This document shows positions 48,034 through 58,673 of a stretch of 64,000 bases of DNA, one piece after another. The translations under genes and the position numbers were made by a program. The notes under the pieces were generated by a model. The model ran no database searches. It was not told the origin of the DNA and worked only from the letters and a program-made list of their open reading frames with translations. How positions within the stretch are numbered: the first letter of the stretch is position 1; every line of letters begins with the position of its first letter. Source of the DNA: Dipteris shenzhenensis (taxonomy: Eukaryota; Polypodiophyta; Polypodiopsida; Gleicheniales); NCBI GenBank assembly GCA_047967505.1, contig CM106541.1. One strand, 5' to 3'.

Positions 48034-48877
48034 CATGGCATCCTCTTCCATGTCTGAAAAGGAGTTTTTCAACATTAAAAAGTTTGATGGGACAAACTTT
48101 TCTTTGTGGAAAGAACAAATAAGGGATGTGCTTATTCAAAAGAAGCAGATTAAACCCTTGGCAGGGATTGAAGCTAAGCATGCAAATATGTCTGAGGATG
48201 ATTGGAATGAGTTGGATGCATTAGCAAAATCTACTATTAGACTTCATCTTGCAGAGTCAGTTTATTTCACAGTAGTAAATGAGCAGACTACAGAAGATTT
48301 GTGGAAGAAACTGTGTGCCACTTATGAGAAGGAAACTGCCTCCAATAAAGTTTACCTCATGAAGAGGTTGTTTGAGCTGCAGATGAAGGAAGGGGTCTCC
48401 ATTGCTTCTCACTTGAATGAATTCAATATTATTTTCAGCCAGTTTCAGGCTCAGAAGATGAATTTTGATGCGGAGACTAAGGCAATATTTCTCTTATGTT
48501 CATTGCCATCCTCATGGGATACCTTCCGTACAGCTGTCAGTAACTCTGCACCTGGTGGAGTAGTGAAATTTGATGATGTTGTAGGTAGCTTGTTGGCCGA
48601 GGAGATTAGACGGAAGTCTATGGATGGCAACAAGCAGGATGCAGCCTTAAATGTGCAAAGGGGCAGATCACAGTTCAGGGGGAAGTCCCAAGAAAGAGGG
48701 AAGTCTCGTAGCAAATCTAGGGCACGGAACATTGAGTGTTACCATTGTGGCAAGAAGGGCCATATGAAAAAGGATTGCTACAAGCTAAAAAGAGAGCAAA
48801 AGGATTTAAGAAAAAGAATGCAAATTGGGGTGCAAATCAAAAGGAAGAGAGTCCAAGGGAGGAGAAAGGAAAAGTGA
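48034..48877 (+). CDS. Copia-B Gag
   Basis: Starts MASSSMSEKEFFNIKKFDGT; the ATG at 48034 is preferred to the in-frame upstream ATG at 48011 because copia gags typically begin just before the F-x-G-x-N-F motif. The UBN2-type capsid body has LWKKLCATYEKETASNKVYL and FQAQKMNFDAETKAIFLLCS. An Arg/Ser/Lys-rich basic region follows (GRSQFRGKSQERGKSRSKSR), then the zinc knuckle CYHCGKKGHMKKDC. The frame closes at TGA 48877, while protease continues in the frame one base back. Gag packages the RNA and forms the particle. In most copia elements gag and pol are one ORF, so the shift is probably a mutation. Confidence 0.9.
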
Positions 48878-51800
48878 AGATCGAGGAGATCAATGCAGTC
48901 ACACATGATAGTGACAATGACGTTCTCTTCATGTCTAGTTTATCTACAGAGTTGCTTGCCACTTCAGATGATGCATATTCCCAGGATTGGATTTTGGATT
49001 CTGGTGCTTCATTCCATGTTACTCCCCATAGGGAATGGTTCTCCACTTATGACAGTGGAAAGACAGGTTGTGTGCATCTTGGAAATGACTATGCATGTGA
49101 CATAGTGGGAGCAGGTGACATGAAGTTTTCTTTTGCAAATGGGTCTGCATTTGTTTTGAAACATGTGAGACATGTGCCTAAGCTGACCAAGAGTCTTATT
49201 TCAGTGGGTCAGCTAGATGATGTTGGTTTTCACACCACTTTTGGCTTTCAGAGTTGGAAAATTCAGAAGGGCTCTATGCTTTTGGCCAGGGGTGCCAAGT
49301 GTGGGACTTTGTATCCCTTACATGTATCAGGGGTATTTGATCATGTTGTTGCAATAACCGAGCAGCCAAGCACTTCTTTGTGGCATTGCAGGTTGGGGCA
49401 CATGAGCCAGAATGGAATGAAACTCTTATGTCGTTTGGGTTATGTACCGCATTTGAGTTTCTCTGATTTTGAATTTTGTGAGCATTGTCTCTATGGGAAG
49501 CAGACTAAATCAGCCCATAAAAGAAGGGGGAAGAAAGAGTTTGAAAAGCTTGATTTGGTGCATTCAGACGTATGTGGTCCCATGCCTACACGGTCATTAG
49601 GCGGGGATGAATACTATGTGACATTCATTGATGATGCAACTAGGAAAGTGTGGGCTTATGCTATAGCTCGGAAGAGTGATGTGTTCTAGGTATTTCAAAA
49701 ATGGCTGGCCTTGGTTGAGAATCAGTCAGGTAGAACGCTTAAATGCCTACGGACTGACAATGGCGGAGAGTATCTCTCTCATGACTTTCAGCATTTCTGT
49801 GATACACGTGGGATTAAAAGGGAGCTCACATCCCCTCGTACTCTAGAGCAAAATCCAGTTGCAGAAAAGATGAACCGTACCATTCAAGAAAGGTTGCAAT
49901 GCATGCTTTCCAATGCAAGTCTTTCTGGTGGTTTTTGGGCTGAGGCAATGAAGACTGCAGTGCATGTGATCAATAGATCACCTAGTAAGAGTTTGGATGG
50001 TGGTATTCCTGAAGAGGCATGGAGTGGCAAGAAGCCCTCTTACTCTCATTTGCGTATATTTGGGTGTGAGGCATATGCACATGTGCCAAAAGAGCTTCGA
50101 AAGAAGCTAGATCCTAAGTCTAGGAAATGCATCTTTCTGGGTTATGGTGAAAGTGGAGAGATGGGCTATCGTCTCTGGGATCCAGAAGCAAAGAAGATCA
50201 TACGCAGCCATGATGTGGTCTTCAATGAGAAGAAGATGCATAAGGCACCCATGAGGGATGTGGAAATGAGGAGAATCACTTTCCAGGATGCGAATCCACC
50301 TGCATATGTTGATAGACAGCAAGCTGTCCATGCACCAAATGTGCAAGAAATGGTACCACCAAGTACTCCCACAGGTATACAATCAAGGGTAGATGATGGA
50401 TCATCTATTGGTGGAAATGATGAGCCAAATGTGGCTGATATGCAGGTGGGACAGCAAGCTGAAATGCCCTTGAGAAGATCATCTAGAGTGTCTAGACCAC
50501 CTGATAAGTTTGTTCCAGGGGTAGACTATGTGATGCTTACTGATTGCGGGGAGCCTTCTTGCTACAGAGAGGCTATGATGCGTGAGGATCAACGCAAGTG
50601 GGAGTATGCTATGCAATCAGAGATGAGTTCACTTATGAAGAATAAGACTTGGGACTTGGTTTCTTTGCCACATGGAAAGAAAGCATTGCCATGTAAATGG
50701 GTCTACAAAATGAAGGTCACAGGTGATGATGTGCCTAGGTACAAGGCCCGTTTGGTTGCTAAAGGGTTCAAGCAAGAGAAGGGTGTGGACTTTGATGACA
50801 TATTCTCTCCGGTTGTGAAGATGACCACACTTAGATGCATGCTTGGACTAGTGGCATCAGAGGATATGGAGCTTATGCAGATGGATGTCAAGACAGCTTT
50901 CTTGCATGGGGATTTGCATGAGGAAATTTACATGATGCAGCCGGAAGGCTTTGAAGAAAAGGGCAAAGAGCATTTAGTTTGCAAGCTGAAGAAGAGTCTC
51001 TATGGTCTTAAGCAAGCACCTAGAGAATGGTATCAGAAGTTTGATGCTTTCATTCGGTCCCAGGGTTTTAGAAGGAGTGAAATTGATCACTGCCTCTACA
51101 CTAAAAGGGCTAAGGATAGTAGCCTGATAATCCTGGCACTATATGTGGATGATATGCTATTGGCTAGCAAGAATACTTATGAGCTAGATGCATTAAAGGC
51201 CAAGTTGCATGAGGCCTTTGATATGAAGGATTTGGGATTTGCAGGTCATATTCCTGGTATGTGCATCAGGCATGATCGGAGTAGGAAACTCCTTTGGCTT
51301 TCACAAAAAGAGTATGTTACAAAAGTATTGCAGCGTTTCAATATGGAGGGGGGGAAGGCAATGAGTACTCCATTGCCTCCATATGTGAAACTGAGTCATA
51401 CAGATAGTCCCAAATCAGATGAGGAGAGGGCCATGATGGCCAAGGTTCCGTATGCATCAGTGGTTGGGAGTCTTATGTATGCTATGATAGCTACTAGACC
51501 AGACATTGCATTTGCAGTGGGAGTTGTTAGCCGCTATATGGCTAATCCAGGAAAGAGGCATTGGGAGGCAGTTAAGTGCATCATGAGGTACATGAAGGGT
51601 ACCAAGGAGATGTGCATCTGCTTTGGTAAAGGAGACATGCGTGTACTTGGGTACACAGATTCAGACTATGTAGGGCATGTGGATAGTAGGAGATCCACTT
51701 CTAGTTATGTGTTCACCTTTGCAGGTGGTGCAGTGTCGTGGATGTCTCGTGCACAGAAGTGCGTTGCTTTGTCTACCACAGAGGTTGAGTATGTTGCAGC

Positions 51801-52101
51801 CACAGAGGGTTGCAAGGAGGCTATATGGCTTGATCGGCTAGTGGGAGATTTGGGGATTCATACAGGTGTACCGACATTGCATAGTGATTCCATGAGTGCT
51901 ATTCAGCTAGCACGGAATCCGGTCTTTCATGCAAAGACCAAACACATTGAGGTCAGGTACCATTTCATCAGGGAGGTACTTGAGGACAAGCGCATAGAGC
52001 TTGTCAAGGTTCATACAGATGATAACCCTGCAGATATGCTGACAAAGAGTCTACCTAGTCAGCGGTTTGAGTATTGTCGTGTATTGATGGGCATTGGATA
52101 G
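48736..52101 (+). pseudogene. Copia-B pol (protease, integrase, RT, RNase H) with one stop
   Basis: One frame from the knuckle region to 52101, interrupted only by TAG at 49687-49689 (KSDVF-stop-VFQKW, where CAG Gln is likely ancestral). Protease: DWILDSGASFHVT. Gag-pre-integrase: LWHCRLGHMSQNGM and CEHCLYGKQ. Integrase: HSDVCGPMP, CLRTDNGGEYLS and EQNPVAEKMNRT, giving D, D and E. RT: MDVKTAFLHGDLHEEIY, LYGLKQAPREWYQKF and the active site ILALYVDDMLLAS. RNase H: TDSDYVGHVDSRRSTSSYVF, ALSTTEVEYVAATEGCKEA and TKHIEVRYHFIREVL. Length and order are full for Ty1/copia. RT through RNase H (49711-52101, 796 codons) is intact. Confidence 0.95.
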
Positions 52102-52142
52102 TATGCTCACTGGTTGTTCTCCCTTAAAGGCACATTGTCCTT

Positions 52143-52154
52143 TAAGTGGGAGGT
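52143..52154 (+). promoter_or_regulatory. polypurine tract of Copia-B
   Basis: TAAGTGGGAGGT directly before the 3' LTR. Confidence 0.8.
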
Positions 52155-52324
52155 TGTGGGGGTTAAAGGTCATTGTGCCTTTACCCCGGTTATGTACAAT
52201 ACTCAAACACATATATAAATGAATGAAAAAGAAGATTAGGGTGGTTCTGCACCCACCAAACTTGTGTGGCTCTCTGTCTCTCTCTCTCCTTCTTCCGTTC
52301 TTGCTTCCGTTGAGAGCACTCTCA
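52155..52324 (+). mobile_element. 3' LTR of Copia-B
   Basis: 170 bp, one substitution from the 5' LTR, followed by the second CTTCG. Confidence 0.97.
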
Positions 52325-52399
52325 CTTCGGCTTGTAATTGATGTATTGGAACTGCCTGAGGAGCTGGATATGGTGCTCTTGGATATGGTCATGGATTAG
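52325..52399 (-). pseudogene. gypsy gag piece beyond Copia-B
   Basis: 75 bp encoding a Pro/Tyr-rich stretch (YPRAPYPAPQAVPIHQLQAE) that joins in frame across the Copia-B insertion to EVDSSFEYEAEYP at 46509. It is cut at 52399 by the truncated Copia-A LTR. Confidence 0.75.
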
Positions 52400-52615
52400 A
52401 AAGAAATAGAAGAACCCTATATGTGGGTCTCAAACCAAACTCAACTAACTAAGGTGGCATACTAACTGAGCCCCAAACTAAAGTAGATAAGGATAGCTGT
52501 CATCCAGCTATTATTCGTGGGCGGTGTACCAACCACATCTCCAGCTAACAAGTCGGTGACATAAATGCACAATAGTCACCCTGGCATATCGCAAGTGGAG
52601 CTCGATATCTCAACA
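52400..52615 (-). mobile_element. truncated 3' LTR of minus Copia-A
   Basis: 216 of about 352 bp, beginning TGTTGAGATATCGAGCTCC on the minus strand and ending in AGAAATAG at 52400, where gypsy sequence starts. Confidence 0.92.
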
Positions 52616-52634
52616 CACCCCCTCGAGCTCAATC
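52616..52634 (-). promoter_or_regulatory. polypurine tract of minus Copia-A
   Basis: On the minus strand GATTGAGCTCGAGGGGGTG precedes the LTR start, matching the plus copy tract at 42935-42951. Confidence 0.85.
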
Positions 52635-52639
52635 CCAAT

Positions 52640-54517
52640 TCCTGCACTCCAAGCAGGTCTCTGAACTTGCGCAGCTTCTCTGCGCCCAATGCTTTCGTGA
52701 ATATGTCAGCTACCTGATCCTCTGTGCTGACATAAACTAGATCAATAAGACCTAGTAAAACCTTCTCCCGCACATAGTGATAATGCACCTCAATGTGCTT
52801 TGTTCTAGCATGATAAACTGGGTTATTTGCCAAGTGTATGCTGCTCATGTTGTCACAATAAATGACAACTGGCCCATCTGTAGACTGATGCATATCATAG
52901 AGTAGCTTATGCAACCAAGCTACCTCACATGCAGCCATTGCTGCACCCCTGTACTCAGCCTCTGTGCTCGACAAGGCAACTGTAGGTTGTTTCTTGCTGC
53001 TCCAAGTGACTGCAGCACTCCCAAAAGAGAACACATATCCACTGGTAGATCGTCTATCAGAAATGCTACCAGCCCAATCAGCATCAGTGTATCCATGCAA
53101 CTGTATCAACCCCAGCCTCATAAAATAGTCCATACTGCAATGTGGACTTCACATACCTGAGTATGCGTCTAGCCGCAAGCAAATGCGGTTTCCTTGGAGC
53201 CTGCATAAACTGACTTACCAATCCAACAGCATAGCTTAGATCTGGCCTGGTAATAGTCATATAAATCAAACTTCCTACTATGCGTCTGTACATAGTAGGG
53301 TCTTCCAAAAGCTCACCTGCATCTGTGCTCAGCTTCACATTCTGCTCCAAAGGAACTGAAATAGGCTTACAGCCTGTCATCCCATATTTGGACAGCATGT
53401 CCAATCCATACTGCCTCTGCAAGAGCTGTATCCCACTTGGTGATCTAATCACCTCAATGCGCAAGAAATAACGCAGCTCTCCCAAATCCTTCATCTCAAA
53501 CTTCTGCCTCAATAGCATTTTCACATGAAGGATATCTTGATCACTATCACCTGTGATGATCAAATCATCAACATAAATGACAAGCAGCATAATCCCTTTC
53601 TCTGTTTTTCTCACATAGAGTGAGAAATCTACCTTGGAAATCTGAAAGCCAATAGTGACAAGATACTGTCCTATCTTGTCAGACCATGCTCTAGGTGCTT
53701 GCTTCAAGCCATACAAAGCTTTCTTCAACCTGCAAACAAACTCAGGATGAAGAGCATGAACATAACCTACTGGCTGCTCCATAAAGACCTCTTCTTGCAA
53801 ATCACCATGCAAGAAGGCATTCTTTACATCCATCTGATGTAAAGACCATCCCTTTGATGCAGCCATAGCAATGGCTGCTCTTACCGTTGCCATCCTTGCA
53901 ACCGGACTGAAAGTTTCTTCATAATCAATGCCATATGTCTGTGCATACCCCTTGACAACTAATCTTGCCTTGTATCTATTCACAGAACCATCTGCATTGT
54001 GCTTGATCTTATAAACCCACTTACAGCCAATTGCATTCTTGTCTTTAGGTAAAGGCACCAATTCCCATGTAGCATTTGCATCCAAGGCATCCATTTCTTC
54101 ATCCATGGCTTTCTCTCATTTTTCATTTCCCATGGCTTGCTCAAAACAAGTGGGTTCTGGTTCCTGTATCACTTTGACCATATAGGCATAGTGAATGGTT
54201 GTAAATCCATCATATTTCAGCCTATCCACAGGATACCTAACCCTGGTAGACCTGCGCAAAATAGGCTCACTTCCAGATGCTCTCAAAACATCCCTGGTCT
54301 TCCTTACTCCAGATGTAACAACAGAAGGAATACCCAACTCATCATCAATGCTCTGTTCTGAGCCACTGGATTCACCATCCACATAAGAGTGACCTGCATT
54401 CACATCAAACATGGGCTGATCTACCTTCTCTTTTCCTTTTCGTGATACCTGCATACCACTCTCTGCATTGCTTTTAGGAGATTCTCCTGATCTCAATCTG
54501 CCTGTCCATGGCAAAGT
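52640..54517 (-). pseudogene. Copia-A RT and RNase H, minus copy
   Basis: The minus frame 54514-53084 is interrupted by a TGA near 54116 (GNEK-stop-EKAMDEEM, where Trp is likely ancestral). RT motifs: [51 protein letters not shown] and LLVIYVDDLIITGDSD. The frame shifts near 53100 into 53133-52576 with [57 protein letters not shown] and [16 protein letters not shown] (RNase H). This is the better preserved copy: it keeps the Asn-Ala-Phe-Leu-His-Gly motif that is altered in the plus copy. Confidence 0.93.
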
Positions 54518-56015
54518 ATGTGAACCACTGCTAGAGGATACTCCAGGTCCACTAATATTTTGTGATTGCTATTGTGAATTCTGTGCAGCATTACCATTTT
54601 GTGCATCTACATCAATCATCACATTTACTGGTTCATACCAGCTGCTCATCTCATCAAAAACATCTCTGCTCATTGTAAACTTACGAGTAGAAGGGTTATA
54701 GCATCTATACCCTTTCTGCTGCAGAGAATAACCAATAAAGATGCACTTCTCAGCTTTTGGATCCAACTTGGACCTCAACTCATCTGGCACATGGACATAG
54801 GCAATGCAACCAAAAATTTTCAAATGAGAAATATCTAGTTTCCTACTAGTATACCTTTCCTCTGGTGTCATGCCATGTATTGTTGCACTTGGAGTCCTGT
54901 TCATTATGTAGACTGCTGTAGCAACTGCTTCAGCCCAATAATAATCTGGCAGTCTTTTTCATTGAGAATGGCACGATATACCTCTCCAATATGCCTGTTT
55001 TTCCTTTTTGCAAGTCCATTTTGCTGTGGGGTATGACTGCATGAATATTGTTGCTTTATGTCATACTCCTACAGGAACCTTCCAAACTCATTTGAGAGTT
55101 ACTCTCCCCCTCCATCTGACCTTAGGCATTTTATTTGCAAGCCTATTTCTTTCTCAAGCATAGCTTTAAAAGCTTTGACACATTTACTGGTTTATACCAG
55201 CTGCTCATCTCATCAAAAACATCTCTGCTCATTGTAAACTTACGAGTAGAAGGGTTATAGCATCTATACCCTTTCTGCTGCAGAGAATAACCAACAAAGA
55301 TGCACTTCTCAGCTTTTGGATCCAACTTGGACCTCAACTCATCTGGCACATGGACATAGGCAATGCAACCAAAAATTTTCAAATGAGAAATGTCTGGTTT
55401 CCTACCAGTATACATCTCCTCTGGCGTCATGCCATGTATTGCTGCAGTGGGAGTCCTGTTCATTATATAAACTGCTGTAGCAACTGCTTCAGCCCAGTAA
55501 TAATCTGGTAGATCTTTTTCATTTAGCATGGCCCGAGATACCTCTCCAATATGCCTGTTTTTTCTTTCTGCAATTCCATTTTGCTGTGGGTAATGACTGC
55601 ATGAATATTGCTGCTTTATACCATGCTCTTGCAAGAACCTTGCGAACTCATTTGAGAGGTACTCTCCCCCTCCATCTGACCTTAGGCATTTTATTTGCAG
55701 GCCTGTTTCTTTTTTAACCATAGCTTTGAAAGCTTTGAAGTGCCCAAACACTTCACTTTTCTTTTTCATAAAATACACCCAAAGTTTTCTGCTGAAGTCA
55801 TCAATAAATGTGACAAAATAGTGACAGCCTCCAATAGATGCAGCTTTAGTAGTCCACACATCAGAGTGGATTAATTCCAATGGCTTTTTACTCTCTTGAA
55901 CATGCCTAGGAAAAGGTTTCCTTGCCTGTTTCCCAAATTGACAGGCTTCACAAACCTTGTGCATTTCTGCAACCTTGAATTTTGGCAATCCTGCAACAAT
56001 ATTTTGGGCTTGCAT
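54518..56015 (-). pseudogene. Copia-A integrase with internal duplication, minus copy
   Basis: 56015-55143 is open and encodes HKVCEACQFGKQARKPFP (zinc site), LIHSDVWTTKAASIGGCHYF (first Asp), IKCLRSDGGGEYLSNEF (second Asp) and HYPQQNGIAERKNRHIGEV (Glu), so the D-D-E triad is present. At 55180 the sequence jumps back and repeats 559 bp, including a second, decayed set of these motifs, before MNRTPSATIHGMTPEERYTS and the linker. The duplication breaks the ORF. Confidence 0.9.
54622..55738 (-). repeat. 559-bp tandem duplication inside Copia-A integrase
   Basis: CATTTACTGGTTCATACC at 54622 and CATTTACTGGTTTATACC at 55181 start two units that end AAAGCTTTGACA (55180) and AAAGCTTTGAAG (55740). 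Copies differ by scattered substitutions and small indels; the unit nearer the 3' end of the element is more decayed. Confidence 0.9.
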
Positions 56016-56600
56016 TGATTTAAGTCACTGTATATTAACATGACCAATGCGTTTGTGCCAGATATCAATATCTGCAATTACACCGGTCCCGTGTACAAAC
56101 ATTGCTACACTCAATTCAGGCATGTCCGCATCCAATGTAAACATCCTTCCCTTCTTCTTTCCTTTTGCTATCAAGCGACCGTTATTTTTCATATCCTCAA
56201 CAAAGCATCCATGAGGATTAAATCTGACCTGCAAGCCCTGCTCTCAACCATTTGACCAACAGAGACCAGGTTCTTGGTGATGTTCGGGACATGAAATACA
56301 TCGGACAAGTATTTCTTTTTCCCATCCTACATAGACAAGGGAATTTTACCAATCTGCACAATAGGATGTGCAGTATCATCACCAGTCTCCACAAATCCTA
56401 GCTTTTCCATTTTCCTTGCATCCTGCATCCATTCTGCATGACCTGTCATGTGGTTTTACGCACTTGAGTCAACATACCACACATCATTTCGTTCTTCTGC
56501 ACTCGTCACAAAATTGGTCATATGCTGCACCATAAATAGATGCTCATTTCTGTCATCACCCTGTCTACTGGAAGATGCATAATTGCCTTACTACAATTTT
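56016..56600 (-). pseudogene. Copia-A protease and gag-pre-integrase, minus copy
   Basis: Near 56475 the minus strand reads WYVDSSA-stop-NHMTGHAEW, a D-S-S variant of the copia protease site. Then come VPNITKNLVSVGQMVEQGLQ and 56234-56025 (DIDIWHKRIGHVNIQ, the gag-pre-integrase H-x-R/K-x-GH motif). A TGA follows HVNIQ, where CGA Arg is likely ancestral. The plus copy has TGA at the matching codon. Confidence 0.8.
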
Positions 56601-56636
56601 CCATTCATAATGTCATTCTGCTTTTTGTAGTAGTCC

Positions 56637-57510
56637 TTAGCCATTAGTCCTTATCCATATGACCCATTTTACCACAATAGTAGCATTCAACATTGCTGTT
56701 TGCATTTTGGCCTCTCTGCCATCCACCACGGCCTCTTTGGCTCCCCCTGCCTCTAGATTTACCATGTCCTCCTGCATAGGACTAGTTTTCTTGAGTTTGC
56801 TGCATATTCTGATTTCTACCACAGCGTGAAGATCGGCCTCCTCTACCTCTACCTCTACCTCTACCAGCATTTGAGTAGAAGACAGTTTCTTTTGAAGTTC
56901 CTCCTGAAGAAGATGCACCCCCATTTCTCTGCTCTTCAGAAATTAGAAGAGCAAACAACTCTTCAAAATCAGGAAATTTTTCACGGACGGCAATGGATGT
57001 CCGGAACTATGCATAATCCTTTCCTAGACCATTCAAGGTCACAGAAACTAGATCATCATCTTCCACTGGCGACCCAATGGAAGCAAGTGCATCTGCAATT
57101 TTCTTCACCTTCATGTGGTAGTCATTTATGCTCAAATTTTCTCTCTGCACATTGTGCAACTCCTGTTTGAGCTGCATTTTCCTGGTTTGCGTATTTGTGC
57201 TGTACATTTTTGCCAAAGTATCCCATGCCTCCTTTGGCATACTTGCATCCTAAATATGCACAATCATAGAGTCGGAAATACTGATAGACAGCCAGTACAT
57301 AACTTTTCAGGCTCTCTCATGCCATCCTTTAAATGCCTACATTTCCTGTTGATTGGGAACATTAGGAAGAACAGGTTCTTCTTCATTTCCTGTAATGAAC
57401 TCCCAATAGCCTTTTCCCATAAGGAAATTCGTCATTCTAAACTTCCATGCCTGGAAGTTATTCTTGTCAAGCTTTTCAGTGACAATCTGTGAAAGAGAAT
57501 CAGATGCCAT
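56637..57510 (-). pseudogene. Copia-A Gag, minus copy
   Basis: ATG at 57510 (MASDSLSQIVTEKLDKNNFQ). UBN2-type body with WKFRMTNFLMGKGYWEFITG, EAWDTLAKMYSTNTQTRKMQ and LNGLGKDYA. In-frame stops after NQQEM, at WHERA-stop-KV, at VHI-stop-DA and at DYA-stop-FRTS, several of them TAG/TGA where CAG or TGG is expected. The C terminus has an Arg/Gly run (GRGRGRGRGG) and, in a shifted frame, a zinc knuckle with CYYCGKMGHMDKD. The gag cannot be translated as it stands. Confidence 0.85.
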
Positions 57511-58049
57511 TACAGAACACTGCAAAATATTCTGTCACTGCAAAAAACACAGCCTTTGCCTCACACGGGCAGATTTGCAAAACTGATGAAAGTGGTATTT
57601 CACCACACAGTCACTTCCTAGTGACGATTGTGCATTAACAGGCAACAAGCATGATTCTGCAACTCCCAATTTCTCTGCACACAGGCATACGATGCAATTT
57701 CTGCGGCAACTTTTCGTCGACTAGCTAAGTAGTCGCACAGCAAAAACAGGGCCTCTTTCTGAGTGCCTGCGAAGAACTTCCACCTTCAAAACGGGCCCCA
57801 AAATGGCCTCGAATCAGAAAAATAAAGTCACCGAGGGCTTCGCCCCCACTCGTAGCATAACTGCGCTCTCGCCACACCACGAAGGGTGTCTCAATCTGAA
57901 ACAGTGCACTCTTGCACTTCTGGCTGTGGTACCTGTAGAGATTTGCTCCCAAACTCGAAATAGGAAAGCAACACTGGTCCTCTTACCAGGACACCACGAA
58001 CTTGGTTTGCTTTCTTGAGCTCCTTACCACAAACAAGCCTCTGATACCA
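57511..58049 (-). mobile_element. PBS and leader of minus Copia-A
   Basis: On the minus strand TGGTATCAGAGGC (58049-58037) follows the LTR and matches the initiator-Met tRNA site with one change. The leader to 57511 has no recognised ORF. It is the reference for the leader remnants at 17525, 35163 and 63899. Confidence 0.88.
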
Positions 58050-58401
58050 TGTGAAGATAGTGGGAGAGAGGGAAGGAGTCTCACTTGTGGCTTTCTCACA
58101 TGCACAATGGGGGAATACACACAAAGGTGGAGGCTGAAAACAGTTTTCCTCTTCTTAGTTGTGAAAGCCAAAAGAACTCTAGTACAAAGAAATAGAAGAA
58201 CCCTATATGTGGGTCTCAAACCAAACTCAACTAACTAAGGTGGCATACTAACTGAGCCACAAACTAGAGTAGATAAGGATAGCTGTCATCCAGCTATTAT
58301 TCGTGGGCGGTGTACCAACCGCATCTCCAGCTAACAAGTCGGTGACATAAATGCACAATAGTCACCCTGGCATATCGCGAGTGGAGCTCGATATCTCAAC
58401 A
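58050..58401 (-). mobile_element. 5' LTR of minus Copia-A
   Basis: 352 bp, complete, with TG...CA ends; adjoining base run ACCAATTC at 58402. Confidence 0.95.
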
Positions 58402-58673
58402 ACCAATTCATGCTTTTGACATGGTAATGGGAGAATCGCACTAGTGTCATTATTATCTCTATTACATGATTCGATTAGAAGAATGTCTAAGATGATTTTG
58501 ATTTTTTTATATAGAATTTTGTAGGAGTTGCAAGCGTATCGATGGGCGCAAACTTTGCTACCAAGGACACACACATGGTCACATAAGATGATGACATCTA
58601 CGAACAATGGATTAGGATTTTGACATTGGTGAAGTAGGGTGATCTTGAGGGTCGAAATCCCACAATAACATAT

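Larger units (their letters stand above)
46515..52324 (+). mobile_element. Copia-B, complete young Ty1/copia element
   Basis: 5810 bp with two 170-bp LTRs (46515-46684 and 52155-52324) that differ at one base (A at 46669, G at 52309). The 5-bp target duplication CTTCG lies at 46510-46514 and 52325-52329. PBS, long leader, gag, pol and PPT are all in order. Two lesions interrupt coding, a frame change between gag and protease and a TAG in the integrase. It inserted into the gag of the minus gypsy and is among the youngest insertions here. Confidence 0.97.
26734..52399 (-). mobile_element. Ty3/gypsy element, minus strand, split by three later insertions
   Basis: Pieces in transcript order are 52399-52325 and 46509-43308 (gag, protease, RT), 34806-32989 and 30956-30893 (RNase H, integrase) and 30548 to about 26734 (third ORF). 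Removing the insertions rejoins the reading: RT ends at the palm side with YAMIA and resumes as RPLYKLLVEFLW, and integrase LKCYY continues into INTQVIPDKN. No chromodomain is seen and the RT box is FLDD, which suggests a non-chromovirus lineage. Its 5' LTR is missing, replaced by the Copia-A LTR edge at 52400. A 3' LTR was not found. It is the oldest layer of the stack. Confidence 0.85.
52400..58401 (-). mobile_element. Copia-A, minus orientation
   Basis: Runs from a full 5' LTR (58401-58050) through leader, gag, pol and PPT to a 3' LTR truncated after 216 bp (52615-52400). The shared LTR part differs at about four positions by my count, so this copy is younger than the plus Copia-A. The missing end of the 3' LTR is replaced by gypsy gag, so no target duplication can be read; the flank at the 5' side is ACCAA. 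A 559-bp tandem duplication lies in the integrase region. Several in-frame stops prevent translation. Confidence 0.93.

Noticed and set aside
48770-48880. Programmed -1 frameshift between Copia-B gag and pol
   Set aside because: I found no clear X-XXY-YYZ slippery site in the zero frame, and most copia elements use one ORF; a single indel is simpler.
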